From Pseudomonadota bacterium (lineage in GTDB: Bacteria; Pseudomonadota; Alphaproteobacteria; Rhodospirillales; Magnetospirillaceae): a stretch of 52,061 nucleotides of DNA. The DNA is taken from assembly GCA_021782815.1 (NCBI GenBank), contig JAJXUO010000019.1, positions 1 through 52,061 of the forward strand, in the 5' to 3' direction. Within the stretch, counting starts at the first letter, position 1; every line of letters begins with the position of its first letter. Below, piece after piece: positions 11,648 through 19,549 of the stretch. A program made the position numbers and the translations under genes. Below the pieces are notes generated by a model. That model made no database searches. It was not told where the DNA came from and was given only the letters and a program-made list of their open reading frames with translations.

Positions 11648-13000
11648 ATGGCGGCGATCCTGGCTCCCGCCAAGGCCCTGGCGGTCAACCCCCTGAAGGT
11701 CAGCCAGCCGGTGGGCGCCGCCCTGGCCTTTCTCGGCCTGGCCCGCGCCATGCCGCTGGAACATGGGGCGCGCGGCTGCGCCGCCTTCAACAAACTGTTC
11801 TTCATGCGCCATTTCCGCGAACCCATCGCCCTGCAGACCACGGCCATGGATCAGGTCACCACCATCCTCGGCGCCGACGACAATGTGGTGGAGGCCCTGG
11901 CCACCCTGGCCGCCCGCGACCGCCCCGAGGTGGTGGGGCTGGTGGCCACCGGCCTGGCGGAAACCCAGGGCGCCGATATCCCCCGCACCCTCGCCGCCTT
12001 CCGCGCCGCCCATCCCGAGCTGGCCGCCATGGCGGTGGTGCCGGTATCGGCCACCGATACCCAGGGCTGCCTGGAAAGCGGCTTCGCCCTGGCGGTGGAG
12101 GCCATTCTCGAGCATCTGGGGCCGCGGGGTCCGGCGGCGCGGCGGCGGCCGGGCCAGGTCAACCTGCTGGCCTCGTCCATGCTGAGCCCCGGCGATATCG
12201 ACGCCCTGCGCCTCTGGCTCGAAGCCTTCGGCCTCGACGCGGTGGTGCTCCCCGATCTCGGCGATTCCCTCGACGGCCATCTGATCGAGGCCGGGTATTC
12301 CCCCCTGACCTATGGCGGCACGCCGCGCCCGGCCATCGCCGCCATGGCGGCCTCGGCGGCCACCCTGGTGGTCGGCCCGTCGCTGGACCGCGCCGCCCGG
12401 CGCCTGGCCGAGCGCACCGGCCTGCCCACCTACCACTTTCCCGGCCTCACCGGCCTGGACGCCTGCGACGCCTTCACCCACACCCTGGCCAAAATCGCCG
12501 GACGCCCGGTGCCGCCCCGCCTGCTCCGCGCCCGCGACCGCCTGCTGGACGCCATGGTGGATTGCCAGTTCCAGCTGGGCGGCACCCGCGTGGCGCTGGC
12601 CGCCGATCCCGACCTTGTGGGCGCCCTCGCCGCCTTTCTCGGCGGCATGGGCCTGGAGGTGGTGGCCGCCCTCGCCTCGGCGCGCGGTCCGGCCCTGGCC
12701 GCCGTGCCGCTGCCCGAGGTGGTGGTGGGCGACTTCGAGGATGTGGAACGGCTGGCCCGCGAGCGCGGCGCCGAGCTGATCATCGCCAACAGCCACGGCG
12801 CGCCGGTGGCGGCGCGCCTGGGCCTGCCCCTGCTGCGCACCGGCTTTCCCATCACCGACATCCACGGCGCGCCGTCGCTGGCCTCGGTGGGCTATGACGG
12901 CAGCCGCCGTCTGCTGTTCGAGCTGGCCAACCTGATGCTGGGCCATTACCGCGAGATCGCCCCCTACCGCTCGCGCTATCGCGGAGACGCCCCATGCTGA
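11648..13000 (+). CDS. vnfN: FeV-cofactor assembly scaffold subunit VnfN
   Basis: A 450-residue NifN/VnfN homologue and partner of VnfE in the scaffold. The N-terminal pattern LKVSQPVGAALAFLGLARAM followed by HGARGCAAF (C44) is classic for NifN, whose single conserved Cys completes the interfacial 4Fe-4S cluster. The C-terminal part IIANSHGAPVA and LLRTGFPI corresponds to the NifK/NifN nitrogenase-like fold. It is very Ala-rich, as are its neighbours. It overlaps vnfX by 7 bp, so the two are translationally coupled. Confidence 0.92.
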   Translation: MAAILAPAKALAVNPLKVSQPVGAALAFLGLARAMPLEHGARGCAAFNKLFFMRHFREPIALQTTAMDQVTTILGADDNVVEALATLAARDRPEVVGLVATGLAETQGADIPRTLAAFRAAHPELAAMAVVPVSATDTQGCLESGFALAVEAILEHLGPRGPAARRRPGQVNLLASSMLSPGDIDALRLWLEAFGLDAVVLPDLGDSLDGHLIEAGYSPLTYGGTPRPAIAAMAASAATLVVGPSLDRAARRLAERTGLPTYHFPGLTGLDACDAFTHTLAKIAGRPVPPRLLRARDRLLDAMVDCQFQLGGTRVALAADPDLVGALAAFLGGMGLEVVAALASARGPALAAVPLPEVVVGDFEDVERLARERGAELIIANSHGAPVAARLGLPLLRTGFPITDIHGAPSLASVGYDGSRRLLFELANLMLGHYREIAPYRSRYRGDAPC

Positions 13001-13452
13001 GAATCGCCTTCGCCTCCACCGACCGCCAGCATGTGGACCTGCATTTCGGCAGCGCCGACAGCCTGGTGCTGTTCGACGTGCGGCCGGGCCAGGCCGATCT
13101 GGTGGGGGTGGGCCAGTTCGTCAAGGCCGAGCCGGTGGGCGAACAGGGCCGCCAGGGCCTGGCCGGCAGCTCCCAGGACAAGGTGCTGGCCAAGCTGGAT
13201 TTCGTGCAAGACTGCGCCGCCGTTTATGCCGCCTCCATCGGCGCCTCGTCGATCCGGCGGCTGATGGCGGCGGGCATCCAGCCCATCATCGTCGATACCG
13301 GACACGATATCGGCGATCTGCTGAACGAGGTCAGCCTGGCCCTGGCCGTGGGCGGCCTGGCCTGGGTGGAACGGGCCCGCCGCCGCGCCCCCCTCCAGCC
13401 CCTTGCCGCCGACGGCGACAGCCGCCGCCTGATGACCGCCGAGGATCTTTGA
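12994..13452 (+). CDS. vnfX: VnfX, FeV-co precursor-binding protein
   Basis: A 152-residue member of the NifX/NafY/VnfX family. It opens LRIAFASTDRQHVDLHFGSA and continues DCAAVYAASIGASSIRRLMA and GIQPI, the full length of the cofactor-binding domain. In A. vinelandii VnfX binds NifB-co and the vanadium-containing VK-cluster precursor. It has an extended C-terminus (about 120-152) ending DSRRLMTAEDL. The position after vnfEN equals the Azotobacter vnfENX order. The start overlaps the end of vnfN. Confidence 0.92.
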   Translation: MLRIAFASTDRQHVDLHFGSADSLVLFDVRPGQADLVGVGQFVKAEPVGEQGRQGLAGSSQDKVLAKLDFVQDCAAVYAASIGASSIRRLMAAGIQPIIVDTGHDIGDLLNEVSLALAVGGLAWVERARRRAPLQPLAADGDSRRLMTAEDL

Positions 13453-14247
13453 ATGCGTCTTGCCGTTTCCAGTCTGGCCCTGCCCGCCGCCGATGCCGCC
13501 GCCCTGCTGCCGCGCCTGCCCGCCCTGGGGGTGGAGGGGCTGGAACTGGCGGCTCCCGGCCTCGATGCCGCCGGGGCCGAACGCTGGCGGCGCCAGGCCG
13601 GGGCGGCGGGGCTGGCCATGGTGGGCCTGCATGACCTGGCCGAGGCGGCCGGGCTGACCGACCCGCTGGCCGAGGGCGCGGCCCGCCGCCGGGCCCTGGC
13701 GCGGCTGGCGGCGCTTTCCGCCCTGTGCCGCGACATCGGCGGCAAAACCCTGATCTTCCGCTGGCAGCCCCGCTCCGGCCCGCCGTTGCTGGCCGATGGC
13801 GAAAGCTGGCGGCGCTGCCGCGCTTTTCTGGAAGAGCTGCTGACCGCCATCGAGGCGCACGGCACGCTTTTGTGCCTGGCCCCCGCCGCCCCGGCCGGCC
13901 CCAGCGCCCACGAGTGCTACCTGCTGGCCAACGCCCTCGATCATCCGGCCTTCGGCCTGCATCTGTCGGCGGCGGGGCTGGCGGCGGGCGGCGAAATGGG
14001 CCACGCCACCTTCGCCGCCGTGCGCGGGCGGCTGGACCATGTGCATGTGGACGAGCCCGGCGGCGCCGAGGCCGGCAGCGGCGGCCGGGTGGATCATGCC
14101 GATCTGCGCCGCCATCTGGCCGCCATCAGCTACCGCCAGTGGCTGACCCTGGTGCAGCGGGCGCCGGCCTCGGGCGACGCCCTGGCGGCGCTGGAACGCG
14201 GCCTGCGCTTCGTGAGCGGGTGCTATCTGCCGGTGGACCGGCGCTGA
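13453..14247 (+). CDS. Sugar-isomerase-like TIM-barrel protein in the vnfENX operon
   Basis: A 264-residue protein whose ATG directly follows the vnfX stop. The layout is that of the xylose-isomerase-like/AP-endonuclease-2 TIM barrel: MRLAVSSLALPAADAAALLPRL, GVEGLELAAPGL, then RLDHVHVDEPGG near the C-terminus. Several positions that normally carry metal ligands appear substituted: LLCLAPAAP where a Glu is usual, and FGLHLSAAG where Asp-x-x-His is usual. Only HVHVDE looks intact, so it may be catalytically altered or non-enzymatic. Co-transcription with vnfENX suggests a role in cofactor maturation or homocitrate-related chemistry. That is inference. Confidence 0.7.
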   Translation: MRLAVSSLALPAADAAALLPRLPALGVEGLELAAPGLDAAGAERWRRQAGAAGLAMVGLHDLAEAAGLTDPLAEGAARRRALARLAALSALCRDIGGKTLIFRWQPRSGPPLLADGESWRRCRAFLEELLTAIEAHGTLLCLAPAAPAGPSAHECYLLANALDHPAFGLHLSAAGLAAGGEMGHATFAAVRGRLDHVHVDEPGGAEAGSGGRVDHADLRRHLAAISYRQWLTLVQRAPASGDALAALERGLRFVSGCYLPVDRR

Positions 14248-14264
14248 AAAGGGGGAGACCGATC

Positions 14265-15602
14265 ATGATCCGCACGCCACCCCCGCCAGCCCGCGCCCTG
14301 GGCGCCCTGTCCATCCCCTCGGCCAAGGCGCCGCCGCTGCTGGAACCGGCGCAGGCGCCGTGGATCCGCCCCGGCGCCGTGGTGCATCAGCCCGAGGCCG
14401 CCGTCGACGACCTGCTGGCCGCCTTCGCCCAGGAAATCCGTCGGCGCGGCTTCCAGGTGGCCGGGTATGTGCAGCGCAACCATCCCCAGGCCGATCTGGG
14501 CCAGGACGGCCCCGAGCCGGTGGAACTGACCGATCTGGCCAGCGGCCGGGTGATGACCGTGCCCCGGGGCGACAGCCGCGCCATGGCGGCGGCGGCGGGC
14601 AGCCTGCGCGGCGCCATGCGCGACGATGCCGATCTGGTGGTGATCGGCCGCTTTTCCGCCTTCCGCAAGGCCGCCTCCGACATGACGGCGGCCATGTCGG
14701 ACGGCATGTCGCGCGGCATGCCGGTGCTGACCTCCATCGGCAGCCCCTGCGTGGACAAGTGGCAGGCCTTCGCCGGCGCCGACGCCGCCCTGCTGCCCCC
14801 CACCCCCGCCGCCCTGTGGCAATGGTGGGGGCCGGACCGGCTGTACCGCGATCTCGCCCTGGGCGTGGCCGACGACGAGGTGTGGCGCGTGGCCTGCGGG
14901 CCGCGCTGGCTGATGGTGCAGGGCCCGCACGGCAGCGGCCTGGCCTATCTGCCGGGCGGCCCCAAGGATCCGCAGGGGCGGCTGCGCCGGGCCGAGCGCA
15001 TGAGCCTGCGCCAGCTGGCCGGACTGTCGCGCTCGTGGGATCCGCTGGAAATGGCCCTGGGCATCGCCGCCATCAACGCCCATTACAACCGCCCGGACCA
15101 GGATCTGCGCCTGGACAACGGCGCCCGCGCCCTGGCCGGACAAACCGGCCGGGTGGTGGTGGTCGGCGCCTTTCCCGGCCTCGCGGAATTGTTTCCCTCG
15201 GCGCTGGTGATCGAGGCGGCGCCGCGCCACGGCGAATATCCCACCATCGCCATGGACAGCCTGCTGCCGGGCTGCGCCGCCGCCGTGGTTACCTCGTCCA
15301 CCCTCATCAACCGCACCCTGCCGCGCGTGCTGCGCCTGGCCCAGGGCGCCCGCGTCGCCCTGATCGGCGCCGCCACGCCGCTGACGCCGCGCCTGTTCAA
15401 CTACGGCATCGAGGTGGCGGGCGGCCTGCTGGTGGAACAGCCCGACGCCCTGGCCGCCGCCATCCGCGCCGGCGCCCCGCCCCGCGATTTCGCCCGTTTC
15501 GGCCGCTGGGCCCATCTGCGCGCCGGTCTGGACAGCACACCGCATCCCGTGCGAGAGTCGGGGCATGGACCACGCCGACACCCGCTTCCCGCTGATGATT
15601 AG
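14265..15602 (+). CDS. DUF2478 - DUF4213/DUF364 fusion protein, likely metal-related
   Basis: A 445-residue two-part protein. Residues about 35-180 follow DUF2478 (AVDDLLAAFAQEIRRRGFQVAGY, then LVVIGRFSAFRKAASDM and GMPVLTSIG), a domain often found beside molybdate transport and nif genes. Residues about 245-430 follow DUF4213/DUF364, a putative heavy-metal-chelation fold (LAGLSRSWDPLEMALGIAA, NAHYN, VVVVGAFPGLAELFP, VVTSSTLINRTLPRVL). The start at 14265 has GGGGGAG upstream. As the last gene before a strong terminator in the vnfENX operon, it is a candidate for vanadium or molybdenum sensing or trafficking. The domain calls are from pattern memory, and the function is inferred. Confidence 0.75.
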   Translation: MIRTPPPPARALGALSIPSAKAPPLLEPAQAPWIRPGAVVHQPEAAVDDLLAAFAQEIRRRGFQVAGYVQRNHPQADLGQDGPEPVELTDLASGRVMTVPRGDSRAMAAAAGSLRGAMRDDADLVVIGRFSAFRKAASDMTAAMSDGMSRGMPVLTSIGSPCVDKWQAFAGADAALLPPTPAALWQWWGPDRLYRDLALGVADDEVWRVACGPRWLMVQGPHGSGLAYLPGGPKDPQGRLRRAERMSLRQLAGLSRSWDPLEMALGIAAINAHYNRPDQDLRLDNGARALAGQTGRVVVVGAFPGLAELFPSALVIEAAPRHGEYPTIAMDSLLPGCAAAVVTSSTLINRTLPRVLRLAQGARVALIGAATPLTPRLFNYGIEVAGGLLVEQPDALAAAIRAGAPPRDFARFGRWAHLRAGLDSTPHPVRESGHGPRRHPLPADD

Positions 15603-15651
15603 CCCCCTGCCCTGAAGGGTGGGTGGCGCGCGTCCTGTTCCGCACGTTGAG

Positions 15652-15674
15652 ACCCGCCGGTGAGGCGGGTTTTT
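15652..15674 (+). terminator. Terminator of the vnfENX operon
   Basis: Perfect 7-bp stem ACCCGCC/GGCGGGT with loop GGTGA, followed by T residues. It closes the vnf locus on this side. Confidence 0.88.
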
Positions 15675-15708
15675 CGCGCCTGTCTCCCGGCTTTTACAGG
15701 AGACGGTC

Positions 15709-16107
15709 ATGCCGACACACGAACTCACCCGCGTCATCGCCGCGGCCGATCAGGCCATCATGGCGGAGGACTTTGACGCGGTGATGGACGTCTACGACGA
15801 TCACGCGACTCTCGTCATCAGGCCGGGATTGACGGTCGTCGGCAAGGGGCCGATCCGCAAGGCCTTCGTCGCCATTGCCGAGCACTTCGATCACAGCCTC
15901 AAAATCACCCAGGACAAGATGACGATCCTCGAGAGCGGGGACACCGCTCTCGTCCTCGCGGAGGCGGTGTTGCAGGTGCGCGGCGCCACTGGCGCGCCAC
16001 AATCGCTGGTCCGGCGGGCAACCTACGTCTTTCGGAAAAATGCCGCCGGAAAGTGGCTGTGCCTGATCGACAATTCCTACGGCACGGACCTTTTGAACGA
16101 GGGGTAG
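15709..16107 (+). CDS. SnoaL-like (NTF2-fold) protein, SgcJ/EcaC type
   Basis: A 132-residue protein with the DUF4440/SnoaL-like pattern: an N-terminal helix (RVIAAADQAIMAEDFDAVMDVYDDHATLVIRPG), then VVGKGPIRKAF and a C-terminal sheet ending RKNAAGKWLCLIDNSYGTDLL. NTF2-fold proteins of this kind bind small hydrophobic ligands or act as isomerases or cyclases; no active-site assignment is possible. The RBS is AGGAG. It stands alone between the vnf terminator and a toxin-antitoxin pair and has no evident link to nitrogen fixation. Confidence 0.8.
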   Translation: MPTHELTRVIAAADQAIMAEDFDAVMDVYDDHATLVIRPGLTVVGKGPIRKAFVAIAEHFDHSLKITQDKMTILESGDTALVLAEAVLQVRGATGAPQSLVRRATYVFRKNAAGKWLCLIDNSYGTDLLNEG

Positions 16108-16200
16108 CGCCCGAGGAACGTTTCAGACTTTGAAATGGTATGGAAAGAGCGGGTTTTAGCAAATTAGATTTGCCAATTACAAAACCTGCGGTAGAGGGCG

Positions 16201-16500
16201 TTAATCTTCTTCAGAGAAGATAGCGGAAATATCACGCCTTGCGTCAAGAACGCGCATAACCACGATAGAGCCATCAATAATCGTATAAACAATGAAATAC
16301 CGACCCGTTGGGAAACTATATATCCCCGCGCCTAAGTCTGGGCGACTTCTCCCAATACGAGGAAATTCTGAAATTTTTTCAGCCGCATCCAAAATAGAAT
16401 AGTAGATACTATCCGCAGCCTGTTCATTCAATGGGAGGAAATACCCTGTTATCTCGGCAATGTCGTTTTTTGCGCTTTGAGCGTATACAAGCTTCATCAT
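16201..16500 (-). CDS. ParE/RelE-family toxin
   Basis: A 99-residue protein (or 98 from the next ATG at 16497) with the ParE/RelE-superfamily pattern: KLVYAQSAKNDIAEITGYF, then FPRIGRSRPDLGAGIYSFPTGRYFIVYTI and VVMRVLDARRDI. ParE toxins poison DNA gyrase; RelE-like members cleave mRNA. It lies 1 bp after the antitoxin stop. The gene is AT-rich relative to its GC-rich surroundings, as expected for a mobile toxin-antitoxin module. Confidence 0.87.
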   Translation of the reverse strand: MMKLVYAQSAKNDIAEITGYFLPLNEQAADSIYYSILDAAEKISEFPRIGRSRPDLGAGIYSFPTGRYFIVYTIIDGSIVVMRVLDARRDISAIFSEED

Positions 16501-16501
16501 A

Positions 16502-16753
16502 TTACGACGAGTAACGCTCCTTAATTTCCGCAAGAAAGCCCTCACGGTCTATCTCAGAAACACGTCCTGCCGTAATATCATTCAAACCCTCTAGCACGTC
16601 TGAACGCAGGGCCGCGAGTTTGGCAGCGTCATGCGCTGAAAGGCGGCGGGCACGGACCACATATACGTCGTCTGGCTTTCCGTCGCCGAAACTATCCGCG
16701 AGCGCGGACGGCAATTCATCGCCCCGCAGGGTTCTAACGGCTGAATTTCCCAT
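16502..16753 (-). CDS. Antitoxin partner of the ParE-like toxin
   Basis: An 83-residue protein. The start at 16753 is chosen for the strong ribosome-binding site AAGGAAGGGG; longer forms from 16807 are possible. The N-terminus GNSAVRTLRGDELPSALADSF may be a dimerisation/DNA-binding part, and the acidic helical C-terminus (EGLNDITAGRVSEIDREGFLAEIKERY) resembles toxin-wrapping tails of ParD/Phd-like antitoxins. The antitoxin-first order and 1-bp gap to the toxin support the pairing. The exact antitoxin family is not certain. Confidence 0.75.
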   Translation of the reverse strand: MGNSAVRTLRGDELPSALADSFGDGKPDDVYVVRARRLSAHDAAKLAALRSDVLEGLNDITAGRVSEIDREGFLAEIKERYSS

Positions 16754-16981
16754 AGCCCCTTCCTTTGTGGCAGTGGAAACGGTGGATAATTTGATAGCAG
16801 GGTTCATAGCATTTAAGCGGTTAGGATTTCCCTCATTATATCCAACTGAGCCGCATTTCCAAATGCATCTCCCCATTCACAAGTTCAAGGCTTGGAGAGC
16901 GGGCCGGACGAAATCGGACAACGGGATGAGTGGAATCTCTGCTTGACCCAGGCCATGATGGCCGCGTGAAAGGAAGCATCG

Positions 16982-17200
16982 TCAAAAGGGTGTATCGCGG
17001 ACAGCAATACGCTCGCTCAACCACGCATCCACCTCAGACAACAGCCACGCGACGCGATTGAGGCCGAGACGAACCCGCTTGGGAAATTGCCCGGCTGCTT
17101 CCAGTCGCCTGAGGTGCAGGACGAGAAAAAGTGGCTGGCTATCAAAGGCCATCGCCTCTGAAGTTCGCCCATTCCCCGCGGAAAAATATTTTCGCTCCAA
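16982..17200 (-). pseudogene. AlpA-type excisionase/regulator remnant beside tRNA-Phe
   Basis: A 72-codon reading frame with the second half of an AlpA/phage excisionase-like winged HTH: EAAGQFPKRVRLGLNRVAWL followed by SEVDAWLSERIAVRD. The normal first helix-turn-helix part (before GQFPKR) is not recognisable, so it looks truncated or frameshifted. AlpA genes are typical of integrative elements that use tRNA genes as attachment sites, and tRNA-Phe lies 95 bp away. No integrase is present. It is probably a relic. Confidence 0.6.
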
Positions 17201-17253
17201 CGGCCAAAACGCGAGTTGTTACCTGGAGCGATTTTTGGCGCGGAAGCCCAAAA

Positions 17254-17291
17254 TGGAAAGCCCCCGAAAGGCGTTACCTTTCAGGGGCTTA
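17254..17291 (-). terminator. Terminator-like hairpin of tRNA-Phe
   Basis: On the minus strand AAGCCCC..GAAAGG pairs with CCTTTC..GGGGCTT around a short loop, then TTTCC. It lies immediately downstream of the tRNA. Confidence 0.6.
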
Positions 17292-17294
17292 GAG

Positions 17295-17370
17295 TGGTGC
17301 CTAGGGGCGGAATCGAACCACCGACACTGCGATTTTCAGTCGCATGCTCTACCAACTGAGCTACCTAGGC
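17295..17370 (-). tRNA. tRNA-Phe (GAA)
   Basis: A 76-nt cloverleaf on the minus strand with acceptor arms GCCTAGG/CCTAGGC, D-arm TAGCTCAGTTGGTAGAGC, anticodon loop CTGAAAA (anticodon GAA), T-loop GGTTCGATTCC and an encoded CCA end. Confidence 0.97.
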
Positions 17371-17450
17371 AACGGCCACCGTGTGGTGAGGAGGCGGGTT
17401 ATAGACAAGTTTCCCCGGCCTGTCCATCCCCTATTTTCGATTTACCGGCT

Positions 17451-17651
17451 TCAAAAATCCGCGTCGTCCTCGGGGAGGCCGCTGCCGGCGGCGGCGGCGG
17501 GATCGTCGCCGGGCACCACGTAAACCTCGCCCAGCCAGCGGTTGAGGTCCACGTCGGCGCAGCGGCGCGAGCAGAAGGGGCGCAGGCGGGGTTCGGACGG
17601 TTTGCCGCAGATGGGGCAGCGGGCCGACGATGGGGTGGCGGGTCCGGTCAT
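17451..17651 (-). CDS. yacG: DNA gyrase inhibitor YacG (zinc ribbon)
   Basis: A 66-residue protein with the YacG zinc finger: RCPICGKPSEPRLRPFCSRRC, that is C-x2-C-x12-C-x3-C, followed by ADVDLNRWLGEVYVVPG. YacG binds GyrB and inhibits gyrase. The acidic tail (EDDADF) is typical. The start at 17651 overlaps the stop of the RNase E/G gene (ATGA), giving the usual alphaproteobacterial order maf - RNase E/G - yacG, with tRNA-Phe just downstream. Confidence 0.93.
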   Translation of the reverse strand: MTGPATPSSARCPICGKPSEPRLRPFCSRRCADVDLNRWLGEVYVVPGDDPAAAAGSGLPEDDADF

Positions 17652-18973
17652 GGCGTTTCCTCCCTGGCCTCGCAGTGGTCGAGGCCGGTATCGGCGATCA
17701 GGGTCAGGGGATGGCCCAGGCGGCGTTCGGTTTCGGCCAGGGCCGCCGGATAGCGGCGCAGGGCCTCCAGCAGGGCGGCGGGGGCGGCCAGGGCCAGGCG
17801 GCGGCCGGGGCCGGCCTCGGCCTCGCGCAGCAGGCGGCGCAGGCCGTCCAGAGCCAGGCCGTCGGCGGAGGGCTGCGGCGCCGCGTCGGTCAGCAGCATC
17901 TCGGCCAGCGACGGCCCGCGCCGCTCGCGGGTCAGTTCGATCATGCCGAGCGGCGTGGTTCCCACCACATGGGTGGGGGTGGGGTCGTTTGCCACCGCCT
18001 GTTTCAAGGCCTCCGCCACCCGGGCCAGGGCGCTGCGCTCGCGCATGGGAATGACATCCACCAGCACATGGCCCGAGAGGCCGCGCAGGCGCAACTGGCG
18101 GGCGATCTCGGCCACCGCCGCCAGATTGGCCTCGGCGGGGCTGCCGCGCCCGCTGTCGATATCGATCACGGTGATGCCCGCCGCCGTGCCGAACAGCAGG
18201 GCGCCGCCGCCCGGCAGCGCCAGGCGCGGGCTCAAGGCCCGGTCCCAGTCGTCGGCGCAATGGAATTGTTCGAACAGGTCGCCGCCGCGCGGCGGCAAGA
18301 GTTCGGCGGCGGGAAACTCGGCCTTCACGGCGGCCAGGGTGGCGGCATCGTCGGTCACCACCCGGCGCACCGTGCCGTGCTCGGCCAGCAGGCGGGCCAG
18401 CGGCGAGGGCGCCCGCAACACCGCCGGCGGCGTGACGGCGGCGGCCTGGGCCTCCAGGGCCTGCCAGTCGTCGCGCAGGTGCTCCAACTCGGCCAGCAGG
18501 GTCTGTTCCGAAGCGCCTTCCGCCTGGGTGCGCACCACCACGCCCTCGCCCGGCTGCAACTGCCCTTTAAGCAGGGCGGCGAGGCGGGCCCGTTCCTTTT
18601 CATCCCAGATCCGCCGCGACAGATTGAGCCCGGCCCGCGACGGGGTATAGGCCAGCAGCCCGCCCTGCAGCGAGGGCGCGGCCGTGACCTCGGCGCCCTT
18701 TTCGCCCCGGGCGGCGGCGGTCACCTGCACCAGCACCCGCCCGCCCTCGGTCAGCCCGGCGGGCTGGGGCAGAAAGGCCGGCAGCGGCTGACCGATCTCC
18801 ACGAAGGCGGCGTTCAGCGGCCGCTGCACCGACAGCACCCGCCCCAGCAGGATATCGCCGGGGGCGGCGGCGCCGCGATCGACGCGGAACTCCACGGCGC
18901 GGCCCTCGGCCAGCAAGGCCAGGCGCATCTCGCCCGGCGCCGCCGAGATCAGCAGGGTATCAACGCGGGCCAT
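17648..18973 (-). CDS. Ribonuclease E/G family protein
   Basis: A 441-residue RNase G-like enzyme without the long C-terminal scaffold of RNase E. It has an N-terminal S1-like region (GDILLGRVLSVQRPLNAAFVEIGQPLPAFL) and a catalytic part containing VIDIDSG and LVDVIPM. The two conserved Asp that bind catalytic Mg are the third residue of VIDIDSG and the second Asp motif in VDVI. RQLRLRGLSG is also diagnostic. The Zn-link CPxC motif is absent, as in the short homologues found in maf-yacG operons. It processes or degrades RNA in the cytoplasm. It overlaps maf by 14 bp. Confidence 0.87.
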   Translation of the reverse strand: MARVDTLLISAAPGEMRLALLAEGRAVEFRVDRGAAAPGDILLGRVLSVQRPLNAAFVEIGQPLPAFLPQPAGLTEGGRVLVQVTAAARGEKGAEVTAAPSLQGGLLAYTPSRAGLNLSRRIWDEKERARLAALLKGQLQPGEGVVVRTQAEGASEQTLLAELEHLRDDWQALEAQAAAVTPPAVLRAPSPLARLLAEHGTVRRVVTDDAATLAAVKAEFPAAELLPPRGGDLFEQFHCADDWDRALSPRLALPGGGALLFGTAAGITVIDIDSGRGSPAEANLAAVAEIARQLRLRGLSGHVLVDVIPMRERSALARVAEALKQAVANDPTPTHVVGTTPLGMIELTRERRGPSLAEMLLTDAAPQPSADGLALDGLRRLLREAEAGPGRRLALAAPAALLEALRRYPAALAETERRLGHPLTLIADTGLDHCEAREETP

Positions 18974-19547
18974 AGCCCAATCCCGTCAGCAGGGCGTAGG
19001 TTTCGTGCAAAGGCAGGCCCACCACATTGGAATAGCTGCCGACGATCTGGCGCACATGCACCGCCGCCAGCCCCTGAATGGCATAGCCGCCGGCCTTGCC
19101 CCGCCATTCCCCCGAGGCGAGGTAACGGTCGCGCTCGCCGGCGTCCAGCACCTTGAAGGTGACGGCGGTGGTCACCAGCCGCCGCGCCGCCCGTCCGTCC
19201 GGCGACAAGACGCAAAGCCCGCCCAGCACGCGGTGGCGCCGCCCCGACAGCAGGGCCAGGCAGGCGCGGGCCTCGGCCTCGCTTTCGGCCTTGGGCAGAA
19301 TGCGGCGGCCGCAGGCCACCACCGTATCGGCGGCGACGATATAGGCGCCGGGATGGCGGGCGGCCACGGCGCGGGCCTTGGCCTCGGCCAGACGGGCGGC
19401 GTGGGGGGCGGGCAGTTCGCCGGGCAGCGGCGTTTCGTCGATATCGGCGGGGTCCACCGCGTCGGGGGTCAGGCCGATCTGCGCCAGCAGATCGAGGCGG
19501 CGCGGCGAGGCCGACGCCAGAATCAAGGGCGAAGCGCCATGCTTCAT
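18960..19547 (-). CDS. maf: Maf family nucleotide pyrophosphatase
   Basis: A 195-residue house-cleaning NTP pyrophosphatase. It shows the Maf signature LILASASPRRLDLLAQIG at the N-terminus, VAADTVVA with the catalytic Asp, and GYAIQGLAAVHVRQIVGSYSNVVGLPL near the C-terminus. It hydrolyses non-canonical dTTP/UTP-type nucleotides to monophosphates. The start at 19547 is the first Met giving the complete N-terminal motif. It sits 2 bp after the phosphomannomutase stop and overlaps the RNase gene. Confidence 0.93.
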   Translation of the reverse strand: MKHGASPLILASASPRRLDLLAQIGLTPDAVDPADIDETPLPGELPAPHAARLAEAKARAVAARHPGAYIVAADTVVACGRRILPKAESEAEARACLALLSGRRHRVLGGLCVLSPDGRAARRLVTTAVTFKVLDAGERDRYLASGEWRGKAGGYAIQGLAAVHVRQIVGSYSNVVGLPLHETYALLTGLGYGPR

Positions 19548-19549
19548 GG

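Noticed and set aside
15603-15660. Riboswitch upstream of the SnoaL-like gene
   Set aside because: The only clear structure is the terminator of the preceding operon; no recognised riboswitch core.
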